In this document: in pieces, positions 23,367-34,814 of the stretch | Position numbering within the stretch: the stretch's first letter is position 1 | Layout of the letters: every line of letters begins with the position of its first letter | NCBI GenBank assembly: GCA_948474755.1 | Contig: CAOLHI010000057.1 | Coordinates: 1,302,001-1,366,000, forward strand | Origin: Ctenosaura bakeri | Lineage: Eukaryota > Chordata > Lepidosauria > Squamata > Iguanidae | Direction of reading: 5' to 3' | DNA: 64,000 bases | Notes under the pieces: model-generated | What the model was told of the DNA's origin: nothing | Database searches by the model: none | What the model saw: only the letters and a program-made list of their open reading frames with translations | Made by a program: the position numbers and the translations under genes

Positions 23367-23716
23367 GGCCCTTTTCACACGTAACCTTTCTCCTGAAGCC
23401 ATCACATGGTGATCCCAGGAAAGCCTCTCCTGGGAGGGAATCGCATCTGCTGCGCTCTCCCTGCTGGATGGGAGAAAGCACAATGGCTCAGTTCCTCTCT
23501 TCCACAGCACAGCTCGGCAGTTTCCCAGGCTGTGCTGGGGGAGGAAGCGCAGCCATTGCACTTCCTGATGTTCTGCACAAGAGGTAAGTGCAGGAGGGAC
23601 CCAGGAGGACTCTGCAATCATGGAAGGGATGGCCACAGAATCACGACAACATCATGTAGAACTGTTGTTGCGATCCCATGGCCATCTCAAATTGGAGGTG
23701 GTGTGTGAAAAGGGCC
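23367..23716. mobile_element. GC-rich MITE, family C, copy 3
   Basis: GGCCCTTTTCACACGTAACC at the left and GGTGTGTGAAAAGGGCC at the right form the inverted termini. Shared interior: CTCTTCCACAGCACAGC and CACAAGAGGTAAGTGC, as in copy 2 (TACAAGGTAAGTGC). It has diverged more than copies 1 and 2, and the right-end hairpin is reduced. The AGGTAAGTG phrase looks like a splice donor but is part of the repeat. Confidence 0.65.
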
Positions 23717-24059
23717 TGTGTGTGCTGAACAGGAGCACATTAATAAAAGAGCACAAAAAGAACCTAGATGCAACTGAACACATAATCATATGAAGATTCC
23801 TATGAGTGCAATACTTTATCAATGGGAACACGATGGAATGGGGAATACGATGCAAAACAACAGAAGAATGGAAAGCTGCAGCAAACTGTGCACCCTAACA
23901 TGGAATTAATGTTAGATATTCTCCAACTAAAGGTGAAATTCAGAAGCATGGCACATAGGGCAGAGCAAACAAGAACAATGAAGGAACAAAATGTGAGTGT
24001 TGGTTGTGGAATCGACTTATTCCAAAACACATACATTTATCTCAAACTCTTTCACTGAG

Positions 24060-24372
24060 AGGCAACACAATAGCCATCTTCAAAAATCTGAAGGGCTGTC
24101 ATGTGGAGGATGAAGTAAATATTTCCTGCTTCTCCAGAGAATAGAACCCGAACCAATGGATTCAAATGATAAGAAAGGAGATTCCAACTAAATTTTAGGA
24201 GGAACTGCCTGATGATAAAAGCTGTTCAATAATGCAACGAACTCCCTCAAAAGGAGTGGGCTTTCCTTCATTGGCTGACAATATTTGGATGCCCACCATT
24301 GAGGGGCATTTGGTGGTAGATTCCTGCATTGGCAAGGGGTTGGACTAGAGGGTTCTTATAATTCTGGGATTT
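24060..24372 (+). mobile_element. CR1 LINE 3' fragment
   Basis: Degenerate CR1 3' phrases in order: CATCTTCAAAAATCTGAAGG, CTGTCATGTGGAGGATG, GGAACTGCCTGATGATAAAA, TTCCTGCATTGGCAAGGGGT and TGGACTAGAGGGTTCTTATA. No open frame remains. Confidence 0.7.
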
Positions 24373-27056
24373 ATTTCGCACAGAGCTACAGTAGTGGTTC
24401 CTAACCATTGGTCCACTGATACTGATGAGCTACAATGCCTGTCGTGTTCAGCCATTGATGCCAACAGCTAGGATTAATGGATATCGCCATCTAACAGCTT
24501 ATGCCCTGGATCTAAAAACAAATATGTTACTACTACTTTCAGGACAATCATAGGAAAAATGTAGAACACAGAGAGAAAAACTTAGTAGTAAATTTTCATC
24601 AAAACCCCCAAACTGAATGAAGTTAGTCCTCCACACCCCAGATCATATTAACAAATAGCTCCTCAGAAAGCAGATTTCCATGCTACATTTAACTCCATTC
24701 CAACATCTGACAATAGTAAAAGAAAAAAGATACTGACTAGAATTCAACATGTGTTACTTATTTGGGTAGCTGAGTAAGATCCTCGAGTCTGGCCCCCTCC
24801 CCAGTCTTGACTTACTATGCAGCAGTTACTGCAAGCAATGGGAATCTATTCTTCTGTCAAACTGACATTTCCACCTGCTTCCTGTAAACAACTTCTGGCA
24901 CATGGAGGAATTGCAACATGGATCCTCCTTCTGATTGTCGCACAGGAGATCACGCAAGGGAGGGGAATGGAAACTTCAGTCTGCTGCATCCCAATCAACA
25001 GGAGAATGGACTACCATCACTCTCAGTGGCTGCTGTCTGGTAATTCAAAGTTGGGGGACTCTTACAATCCTTATGTATTCTCTACTCTATTGAATATGTA
25101 GGGATCATGAATAGAAATCAGTAACAAATGTGTAACTCTAGGTTACACATTCATAATTGAAACTGTGAATTTCAATCATTATTACTGTAGCTGTAAAAAC
25201 CCCACACTTTTAATCAACTTCATATTGTTGCCATTTATCTCACTATTCCTCGTTACTCTGAAATTTGTGTGTATGGTACAAAATTCTTTCTCCAAAAGTT
25301 TAGGGAGGAGGAGAAGGCAACTGAAAGCATGCAAAAGGTTTACAACGGCTGTAGCTACCATTTCCAATTCTTTTTCTCCAAGCAGAAAATCATTCTTCCA
25401 CTGATCTCACTTGTGGTCAGAGCTCCGAACAGGCCCATCCGTCAGCAGGCTGATTTGGTTCAGCAGGTGTTGGTTGTGCAATCACTCATTTGAGGCTAAT
25501 CGGCTGGTGGCTGTCAAGGGTTATGGAGTATTTATTGAGTTTATGTCAGGTCCAGATGACCAATAGCTGGCAGCCGCTGGATTCCCATTGACATTGATGA
25601 TATTGCTGAATTAAACTGTGAGATGTCGACAGATCTTGCTCAGAGTTAGCAAAGTAGCCCTTGGAAACACGGTGCAGAGGACTGCAAGCATGGGGTTTTT
25701 AAATTCTTTCTCTTGCTCTCTCTGACTCCCTTAAATAAAATATTATTTTCATGGAAATGTCAGGAAAGCTGTGAATTGAGCACCCATGAAATATTTAGTG
25801 AAAGAAACTGAGTCAACCGATGAGAATGAGACTTGTGTCTCCTCAACAGATTTACTGCCCATTTGCTGGCTGGTGATTGAAGAATTTCCTGACTGATCTC
25901 TAGAAAGGGACCCAGGGAATGATAAATTGAGTCTTTATTGTTCTGAGGGGAAGGTCACATGCACACATACACTATGTGCTCCTGATTAATGCCAGGCAGA
26001 AACCACTTACAGATGTGTTGCTTGGTAGCCTCACCCAGTGTATTAACCAATTGGATTAATCAGTGTTAATCACTGTGGAGTAGATTGAACCTGCAATCCA
26101 GCCACAGAGCTTCCTTGAGTGAAATAAATGAAAATATATTTTGGTGCTCATTATGATCATTGTAGGACTCTTGCTTTCCTATAGGTTCAGTAATTCTGTT
26201 TACTTAAGTTTTATAACCGTCCTGTACGGAAATATCCTTGTTGTTTTCTTTCCTTTTGTTTCTCTTCATTTCTAAACTTTTTTCCCCCTCTGATTCAGGA
26301 TAATTCTAGGCTCAACCAAAAGGGAAAAGTACTGCTTCAAATTATTTTGATTTTGATGTTACCTGTATATTCCCAGTTTTGCATCCAAACTCTTTCTTGG
26401 AAACATAGGTTTCTCCCACTCCTGCTCCCTTGGGTTCTTCATCCTCCCCTCCTTTTGATTGTGAGTCACATCTAAATTCATGGAACATTTCAGAAACTGA
26501 TTTTCACCAATTTCCACCATTATTGTTCAAGAGACATACAGTCAATGTGTCAAAATAGAGCCCCAGTAGTATTATACTAATTAATCATTAGGATCGTTTT
26601 GTTTTGGGGCAAACACTTCTCTTTCCCTTGCTTGATCTGTACTGAGCATGCGTCCTAGAAACAATAGTTGTGTTTACTGGCAGCAGCCATCTTTGCTAGT
26701 TCCAGCGCAATACAAACAGTGATAAATTTTGTTTCAGAAAATACTGGGATAATTTAAGCTGACCTGGGAGGTAGGAATGAAAAGTCCTTGGTAATCCTGA
26801 AAGTTCATAGGAAACACTTCAAGAAGAAAAAAGTATTGTGTAAGATGTCCAAAATAAAATCAGTTTACACAGAAACAAAACCTGTTACTTTTTCTGGGTT
26901 ATTAGAAGAATTGTTTTATGCTATTATCCCTAACCACTCCCCCAAAAATGGAGGGGGAGAAAGAAACTCACATCTGTACACCTTCAAACATTCTATGGCT
27001 ACCATTGGAACATGGTTTAATATTTCAAAGTAAAAAGCAGCTACTTTGCTGTAAGT
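24373..27056. other. unique intergenic DNA with candidate conserved segments at 25400-25870 and 25960-26110
   Basis: No gene. 25400-25870 is non-repetitive, GC-balanced and motif-rich. 25960-26110 contains ATTAACCAATTGGATTAATC followed by AGTGTTAATCACTG, with GGATTA/TAATCC cores of the paired-like (OTX/PITX) type, and CTGATTAATGCC. Both read like vertebrate conserved non-coding elements; conservation itself cannot be seen here. Confidence 0.35.
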
Positions 27057-27128
27057 GCGTATTCTCCAATATTTCACAGATGGGAACAGTGGCAAGTGTG
27101 GCCAAGAAACATCAGAGTGTGATCAAGA

Positions 27129-27981
27129 CAGTGATGTATTTAAGTCTCAAGTTTCTACCTTCAAGTCTCAAGTCAAGTCTCAAGTCCTTGAAGATACATT
27201 TAAGTCAACTCTCAAGTCTGGGAGCCGATTTCATACCCCAACCTATATTATAGAATTTTTGGACAGAGCTAAAGTCAGTTTTAACAATTTAAACAGAGTC
27301 ACCCCTCCACATTTGTGATTTTGCCATCTGCAGCTTTGGACATGGGGAGTAGGATCCTACTTACTCCCCATTTTGGAAGCTGGAGGATTTTTCAGAAGTG
27401 GGGAATAGGATGCTTCTTCCTATTTCTGAAGCTGGAGTATTTTTCAGAAACGGGGAATGGGATCCTTCTTACTTCCCATTACTGAAGCTCCAAAAGCTTT
27501 AGAAGGAAGGATCCTTCCTCCTCAAGCCTGTTGCCTAAAACATTTGCTGTTCTCCTCTGAGATACATGACCTGCACTCTGGGGGTTAGTCTTGTCTTCCG
27601 CTCTTAGGAAAAGTTTTAGAAGGCTCCTCCAATGTGCTGCATTACAGGTTCCTGAGCAGACCCCAAGCCTGCCTCAAGTCCATTGTCTTACCTGTTTACT
27701 GTTCCCCTCTAAGAAATGTGCCCACACTTTGGGCTTGATACAGATTGTCATGTAACCAGCAAGCAAAAAGAGATGGAAGTGTTGTTCAAAGTCGTAAGGT
27801 TTCTGTATGAATGTACTGTGTTACTGACCCAATGGCAGCAAGTCAGTCACTAAAAATATACAAGTCTTGAGTCGAGTTGAGTCAATGCCTCATTTATTTC
27901 TGAGCCTAGTCTGAATCAAATCACTGAAGTGACTTAAGTCCAACTTGAGTCTGAGTCAGTCAACTCAAGTCTACATCACTG
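27129..27981. mobile_element. non-autonomous hAT-like element with AAGTC arrays, copy 1
   Basis: 853 bp with termini CAGTGATGTA and TACATCACTG. Flanking octamers gatcaaga (27121-27128) and ggtcaaga (27982-27989) match at 7 of 8, the length typical of hAT elements. Just inside each end are clustered AAGTC/GACTT units (TCAAGTC repeats at 27140-27215 and GACTTAAGTCC/GAGTCTGAGTC near 27900-27970). The interior repeats an AGTGGGGAATAGGATCC-like unit of about 53 bp three times (27342-27489). No transposase frame. Confidence 0.8.
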
Positions 27982-28158
27982 GGTCAAGATGGCAAAAATT
28001 TGTAATGAGGAAGAACACACAAGCTAGGAGAAACACTAGCAATTTGTTTTTGCTGGAACTTGCAGGGAAGGACAAGATTCTCCCTCATATCCTTTCCCCC
28101 AAAAAGTTGAGTGTTAACTACTTTTGCACTTTGAACTGAGTTTGCAGTAATGGAAATA

Positions 28159-28402
28159 TGTGGTGGTGATGGTGACACCTTCAAGTCCTTTCTGACTTAT
28201 GGCAACCCTAAAGTTAAGCTATAATGGAGATTTCTTGGCAGAATTTTTTTCAGAGGGGATTTGCCCTTGCCTTCTGCTGAGGCTGAGAAACTATGGCTTG
28301 CCCAGGGTCATCAAGTAGGTTTCCTTGTCTGGGAGAGTACTCAAACCCTGGTCTCACAGTCTCCTATTCCAACGTTCATACCACTACACTACGTTGGCTC
28401 TC
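28159..28402 (-). mobile_element. Sauria SINE, full length, inside repeat U
   Basis: Tail at left (GACACCTTCAAGTCCTTTCT), core GAGGCTGAGAAACTATGGCT, and head at right with CTCAAACCCTGGTCTCACAG and CACTACACTACGTTGGCTCT. It interrupts the U core between GTAATGGAAAT and AAGATGACCACAAAGG. Confidence 0.85.
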
Positions 28403-28540
28403 CAATAAGATGACCACAAAGGAGGACAGTGGGAGGACAAAAGAGAAACTTGGACATTTTAAAAGCAGGCAAACAAGTAGGACTACAGAGGATTCACTGG
28501 GACTGTCCCTGACAGATTGGGATTGTTGGAGGCTTTGTAA

Positions 28541-31104
28541 ATATAGTGTGATAATACAATAAAATGCTAGGGGAAATGATGGACAGCAAGGATAGGAAAC
28601 CTTGGCAGGACTAGGAGCCATTTTTTTTCTCCCAGCATCTACAGCAAACCACATCAGACCTAAATATGGCAAACAGAATGTCAAAATATTACAAGAAACC
28701 AAAATCAGAAGTAGGCAGATGCGCACTTCTAATTTTTTTTTTATTTTTGGGTGGTGGTGGTGGTGTTGAGGCTTCTGCTTCCCAGCCTTTCAAAATGAAA
28801 AGAAAAAAAAAACCCCTATAGCATAGCAAACATTGTTAGCTATTTAATTTGACATTATTGTATCTCTACTGCCAATGAGGCATTTGTGAGATTTTTCTCC
28901 TCCTCCCTGGTTTGCCAAGTAACTTGGGTGCCTTTGGATATTTTTGTGGGATACTTTGACTCATGTAAGGCAGGCCCACCAATTTCAGGTTGGTTTCAGG
29001 CAACAGAATGCCTTGAGCCAACCCTAAGAAAGAGGCATAGCTGGAGCCTTTGAATCTGCCTATCAACAGTTAACACCTTGACAGCAGGCAGAGCAGCAGA
29101 AGCAGAAGCCCCCTGGTTTGCCTTGCCTTCTATACTAAAATGTATTTAAACTAGTTATTTCTAAATGTACAACTTGCTTAAAATTTAGAAGGTACTGTCA
29201 GAGTAAAAAGTTTTCCAAGCATTTAGTGTTTTGTTTCAGAGTTCCTAAGCAATTCTAAACAAGCCATTCTGTCTTCTTGAACTGTATCAAAAGTCAATGA
29301 GATAACTGACTGAGAACATGCGTTTGTTCACAGAAAGAATGATGGCTAGGCTAGAATGTTAGAATGATCTGTTCTGTTTTCCCTTGTCTCATTTATGTTA
29401 AGCAACTCTCATGTGCATTTTCTCTCTTTTTCAAAGCTCTATAAAAAAATTCTCATGTTTCAAGAAAGCTTTTTTCATCTTCCTCAGACCACTCCCTGCA
29501 GCCAAACTGACAGCAGGGGCTGACAAGATGTTACCTCTTGGCTAAGAGTAATTGTGTGAGAGTGTGTGTTGTGTATGAGAGAAAGACTCCTTTCCAGCCA
29601 GATTGAGGGCCCAATTTCAGCTTTGTGATTCTACCTAGGAAACAAGAGCTGAGTGGTATTTCAGTCAGGCCCAATCATACATTTTCTGCCTTCAATTTTT
29701 TCGGTGGTATGTAGGTGATCACCCTACTCCACTTTGTTTCCTTTCCACTGAAAGCTGGGCTTTGTGTGGGGAGGGAAGGACAGATAGACAAACTATCAAT
29801 TCTCCTGGATTTCTCTTTCTCCCTCCCTCTTTCTTCTTCCCTCTCTATCTGTCTCTGTCTCTCTGCATATGTTAATATCTGTGCTATCATTCTAGTCTTC
29901 ATTTCCTCATTTATTCCAGTAATTTATGTCCCTAGCTTCTTCAGACACCACACAAGTTAATGAATATTTGCAAATAAAAGCATTCAATATAAAACTAAAA
30001 TGAAACTCTTTCAAAAGCTACAGTTACAAATCAATCAGTATTTGACTAAAAGTTAAGTATACTAGAATATGCTTTACTGCTAGCCAAAAGTCAGTCAGTG
30101 ACAATGATTACAGAAATTATATTTTGGATTACTATTCTTATAGAGATAAGAAATAATTAGTTAAAGATGCTAAAATTATTCATTCAAATGGGCATTTTCT
30201 AGCATAAAAGCACAGCTCAATTAAATTTATTTTTAGCTGATGTGATTGACTTCAGCTGGAATTCAGCACTAATTTAATTCTAGAATTAAGTTATTAATTA
30301 ATGCCACATATACTCTGGCAACAAGACTACAGTTGCAAAGGTTGACTCCAAAGTGAAAAACCAAAATCTAAAATCCATCTTGTGATGATAACTTTATGAA
30401 CCCAATCAAAAGGTACAAAACACACCATTCTTGGTTATGAATATCACAGGTGAAAAAACACACAAACTCCAAAAGACAGCATGATGTATTTTGCACCTTT
30501 TGGATGGCCTAATAAAGATAAATTTTGGATTTTGATTTTAGGTCTTAATACTGACTCTAAAAATGTCAGAGGTGCATTTATTTGTGCATTTTCCAATATG
30601 CACAATATGCATCCTCAGATATGCCCCTTTGCACACTACATTGGACAAAGAGAAGAATAACTGCACCACAAAAGAAACAGGCAAAAAGATGACATTAGAA
30701 ATGACAATATCCCTAAATTCCCAGAACACACAATCCCTGACCTTCACTTAGATGTTCTGGAACAAAATAAAAACAAAACAATCAGTGAAGACAGTAAGGT
30801 GAATCAGTGTAATTAAGATAAAAGTATTAGCAAGAGTATGAACAGGGATAATGGTTTCTAAGTACACTATGTTTATTAAATTGCCAGTTCTCCTCACAGT
30901 GACATAGGTAACAAAAGGACTTTTCTCATATACATCAATAGAACTAACCTTACATCAATAGAACTAACTTTTGGGTAAACATAATGTATTGTTTTGAGCA
31001 GATCACTTTGAATTATGAAGGGCTAGGCAGGAAAGCAAAGAGTTTAGAGGCACAGGTAGTATTCTTGCCAATTTTACCAGTGAAACTGTGATAACTGAAG
31101 CCCC
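28541..31104. other. unique intergenic DNA; (GGT)n at 28749-28765; AT-rich motif cluster at 30180-30320
   Basis: No gene. A short GGT repeat near 28750 and a pyrimidine-rich CTCTTTCTTCTTCCCTCTCT-type stretch near 29815-29860. 30180-30320 has dense homeodomain-like cores (CAATTAAATTTATTTTTAGC, ACTAATTTAATTC, TTATTAATTAATGCC) without being a simple repeat; a possible conserved element. Confidence 0.3.
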
Positions 31105-31666
31105 TGTCAGAGCTGTTGATGACGAGCTGCAGCTGTTGGTCCCTGTGGCTCTGGCTGGAGATCCTGCAGCTCAAGAGCTCCCCCTGCTGCCATGGACCAA
31201 GCAGGCGTAGACGTTCCTCTACCTGCTCCTTTAGGGTAACAGGGATTCAGCCGCGATCCTGAGGATGCCCTGGAGCCTGCGTCAATCAGCCCACAAACAA
31301 GGCAGAGACGCAGGAGAGCTGAGCAAAGGGAGACTTCCTTGATTAAGTTCAAGAAGCAGTGACCGGCCACACCTGTGCCTGGGCTATATAACTGCCTGCC
31401 TGGAAGCTTTCTTTTGCTTGTGGCAAACTTTCTACAAGCCCTCTCCTTGCCTGTTCCAGCATCTGGCTCCTGATACTTTGAATTGATCTCTTGGCTTCTG
31501 ACCCCTGGATTTTGGACTCTGACTATGGCTTTTGCTTTTCACTCAGGCTTAGGTAAATGGAGTCTCTATGAGTAATTGCTTGCTTTGACTCCTCCTGGTG
31601 GGAGTCTGCTATCTCTCCCTCTCCCTTCTCTGGGCTGGCTCACCAACCAAGTCTCTAACCTTGACA
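31105..31666 (+). mobile_element. candidate LTR, GC-rich, TATA-containing
   Basis: About 560 bp running TGTCAGAGCTG...CTTGACA, so the ends are TGTCA/TGACA-like. A clear TATA box GGGCTATATAACTGCC lies at about 31381. The downstream CCTTGCCTGTTCCAGCATCT and CTGACCCCTGGATTTTGGAC text resembles LTRs I recall from lizard genomes. No duplication of flanks is visible (gcccc/gaaac), so the ends are uncertain. The minus-strand open frame 31370-31107 is a by-product of GC content. Confidence 0.45.
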
Positions 31667-32097
31667 GAAACATATAAAACCACACAGGGACAGGAGGATA
31701 TTTCAAGTGAATGACTGGCTATACAGATGGTGTTAATGGGAGAAGTTTGGCTTCTGGGACCATCATCTCTGCTTCTTAGACAAAAAAAAACTAGTAGTTA
31801 CAGATGGGTTACTCCTCACAAAGTCCAGGAAGAATGTATTTGGCAAACTTATGGTGAATCTGTTCAAGAGGGCTTTAAGCTTGTGGGGGCTGGAGATGAT
31901 AGTTTAAACCTCTGTCCAAAGGCAAGCCTTAAACACAAGGTTGTGAATTCTAGAGGAGAAGCTGAGGGAGAGAATGAGAGCCACAGTAGAATAAAAGATG
32001 AAATCAAACAATGTTTTAAATGTCTATACATTAATGCACAGTATTTGGAAAACAAACAAGATGAACAAAACCAAAATGAGGAGGTGGATGACACTCT
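31667..32097. other. unique intergenic DNA, nothing recognised
   Basis: The plus-strand open frame 31727-32116 (129 codons) matches no family I know; its 3' part is on the edge of the L1 fragment. Confidence 0.35.
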
Positions 32098-32360
32098 TCT
32101 ATTTCTGCAAATATAATATTTTTGCTGCTGTGGCCAAGTATCTTAACATCTTGCCATATTTCTTCTCTAGCCAATCTTCTACTAGTCCCAAAATATACAT
32201 TTCAGGTTTTAACAACACACTGATTTTCAAGATATTGTGCACTATAACATGCATTTGATTGCAGAACTCCCCTCCCCTTTTCACATGCCCAGCACATGTA
32301 GTAAAACATTTCCACTTGTTGGCATTTCCAACATTTATCTGAAACATCTTTGCGCATTGT
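32098..32360 (-). pseudogene. L1 ORF2 C-terminal fragment
   Basis: The minus-strand frame keeps the order of the L1 ORF2 terminus: a knuckle-like region (KWKCFTTCAGHVKRGGEFC), VIVHNILKISV, PEMYILGL, then EKKYGKMLRYLATAAKILYL. The same order appears in 8770-7874 (PEMYLLNI, EKKYGKILFYMIVCARIIF). Short, isolated, no flanking duplication identified. Confidence 0.75.
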
Positions 32361-33126
32361 TTTATTCTTAAAAGTATGTTTTATTCTTACAAGTTATTCT
32401 CAAAAGTGTCACTACTTTCCTTCTGCTCTTACCTTTTTATTAATGTAATAAATGCTAATACTAACAAGCTAAGCAATGTTATTTTCCAGTTCATTCTTTA
32501 CCCAATGCCTGGTTCTCTCAGATTTTTGCAATATTACTTACTTCCTTCTGTTGATGAATTACAGTATTTAGCTCAAAAGATTCAAGCAAATTATTTTGGT
32601 TTGTGATCAGAGTATGATTTCACAGTTAAAAGATTCTAAACCAACACAACAGATTCAATGGTGGTATTCTTCTTTGCATCTGGATTATCCTCCTGTATCT
32701 TCACCAGCCACTGCCTATAGGCTTCTTATCTGTTCTAAACTTTGAAACTTTTAGCTCTGAGACTTTTGCTATGATCCATTTGGTAATCAGTAAGCTAAAG
32801 GAAAGGGTGGGTACGGTAATAAGATTATAAAGGAAGAAGAAAGCGTAAGCAAGAGAAGGATTTTTTATGGGATGTAAGAGAAATTAGGTTTCCAAAAATC
32901 CATGCAGTTTTTTTCCTTCTCTTCCAAAGTCAAAATGGATATGGAGGGGGGCAGGAACAAAACTGTGGGTTGTATTTTTCAGCTTAATTCAGATAAAGCT
33001 TTTAGTGCAGGCTTTTAACTTAAATTTAAACAGCAAACTCAATAGTTCCTCCCCCTTATTTCTAACATAAATTCAGTTGAATTAGATTTTTTAGCTGAAC
33101 AATTAACTAAAACAACCCCTTTCTAT
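32361..33126. other. unique intergenic DNA, nothing recognised
   Basis: AT-rich; no gene or repeat hallmark seen. Confidence 0.35.
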
Positions 33127-33225
33127 TACATTTCCTGACTCTGAACTCCCAGAATCCCACAGCCATGATGGCAATGTTCATGCTGCCTAGGAGATTCTGG
33201 GCATTGTAGTTCAAAAAGTTACTTT
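33127..33225. mobile_element. short hAT-like foldback MITE
   Basis: Arms GAACTCCCAGAATCCCACAG and GGAGATTCTGGGCATTGTAG, then TTCAAAAAGTTACTTTT, form an imperfect foldback of the widespread 'actacaactcccagaatccc' type. Only the right terminus is well preserved. Confidence 0.55.
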
Positions 33226-34249
33226 TCCATTGTTTGGTCAACAATGAAGTCATGCAGCCATGGACTTCCATGAGGAAGTTTTCCCACAATCTGAATTGTG
33301 ATGTTAAAGTCGGATTTTGAAGACACTTTGTTCATCATCTGGACTGGAATTTGAATACAAGAGTGAGATTTCTCAAATACTCATATGTCTTTTCTATTTG
33401 TATCTCTGTGCATTCTTCTCAAAAGGCATTGATGTTCACTCACATCTGATGCAATAGACTCAAAAATTTAAAAATGCTTTTAAAATAAACAACTGGATAA
33501 TTATCCAATGGACTACAGAATCAAATTGCTGTGTCAACCCCACCTGGCAAAGCCCAGACTATGAGAGGAAGTGGTGAGAAGTCAAAGGGGAGCCACAACT
33601 TTTGGCAAGTCATGGAGTTAGATCACTGGCATAATTAAACACAGACGTGAAATCATAGTTTGAATACCTGTTTCCATATAAGATAACAGATGGCCACTCC
33701 ATTGACCAAGCGCCTGTTTTTCACTTGAAGGTATTTGATGACTTAAAGCTTAGGAGATCCTGTTCAGCAGGTTGACAGAGCCACAGGCTGGTTCCTGTGA
33801 ATGATTTATGAGACTCACTCCACACATATCTAACCTAATGTATGTTTCTCAAAAATAGGGTTGCATGTGCTTCATTGAGCAATTATTGTACAGAATATAA
33901 CTTGAGGCCACACTTGGCAACAAAGGGAGCTGGCCACCTTTACTTGAGTGTGAAATTAAGTACTTCATACTGTAACATTGTCAGATAACATTTATAGAAA
34001 TCTGCAACGGAGAGTGGATATGAGTTGTAAGTGTCTTTACTTAGTAAAAAATAGCAGGTTTTGTCATGAAATAGAATTGGGCAGCTTTCTTGTCACCACT
34101 CCAATCCCATGGAATGGATTGTTTAAAAAGAATAATTGGTTTGGAAGATGGACAATGACAGGGCTCAAATATGTCCTTCTCTACGATGTGATATGTTTGG
34201 TTCTATTTATTAATTGTGGGACCAAAAGAAAAGTCTTCATTCATACCAA
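33226..34249. other. unique intergenic DNA
   Basis: No gene. 33665-33840 is non-repetitive and motif-rich and may be conserved; nothing more can be said from one sequence. Confidence 0.3.
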
Positions 34250-34814
34250 CAGTGATGTATTTAAGTCGTTTACTCCAAGTCTCAAGTCAAGTCTTAAGTC
34301 CTTGAAGTTGCTTTCAAGTCAAGTATCAAGCCTGGAAGCCAACTTTATATACCAATCAAAATTCCAGAATTATTAGATAGAGTGAAATAAATTCAGTTTT
34401 ATTTCTCCACATTTGCAATTTTGCCATCTGCAGGTTCAGAAGTGGGGAGTAGGATCCTCTCTTACTCCCCATTACTGAAGTTTCAAAAATTTTTGAAGGA
34501 AGGATCCTTCTTCCTCAAGCCCATTGCCTAACATATTTGCTATTCCCCTCTGAGAAATGCACCCTGCACTTTGAGTGCAAGTCTTGTCTTTTGCTCTTAG
34601 GAAACGTTTTAGAAGGCTCCTCCAATATGCAGTGGGGACAGACTGCTGAGCAGACCTCAAGCCTACTTCAAGCCCATTGCCTGACCTGTTTGCTGTTCCT
34701 CTTTGAGAAATGCACCCACACTTTGAGCTTGAGAGAGATTGCTCTTAGGAAATGTTTTAGAAGGATATGCAGAGGACTTGAGTCCAAGTCTACCGACTTG
34801 AGTCTACATCACTA
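34250..34814. mobile_element. non-autonomous hAT-like element with AAGTC arrays, copy 2
   Basis: 565 bp, CAGTGATGTATTTAAGTC to GACTTGAGTCTACATCACTA. Flanking octamers cataccaa (34242-34249) and catactaa (34815-34822) match at 7 of 8. Only one GTGGGGAGTAGGATCC unit is present in the interior, against three in copy 1. No coding capacity. Confidence 0.8.

Larger units (their letters stand above)
27057..28540 (+). repeat. repeat family U, copy 3, split by a hAT-like element and a SINE
   Basis: U sequence occurs in three pieces: 27057-27128 (ATTTCACAGATGGGAACAGT, GTGGCCAAGAAACATCAGAG), 27982-28158 (GGTCAAGATGGCAAAAATTT, GAAGAACACACAAGCTAGG, GCACTTTGAACTGAGTTTGC) and 28403-28540 (GGACATTTTAAAAGCAGGC, then the GACTGTCCCTGACAG end). 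Joined, they give the same order as copy 1. Confidence 0.6.

Noticed and set aside
23581..23596. Splice-donor-like AGGTAAGTG
   Set aside because: The same phrase occurs at the matching place in another family C copy; it is repeat sequence.
24389..24485. Possible hAT-like foldback starting CAGTAGTGGTTCCTAACC
   Set aside because: The left end fits but no convincing inverted right end was found.
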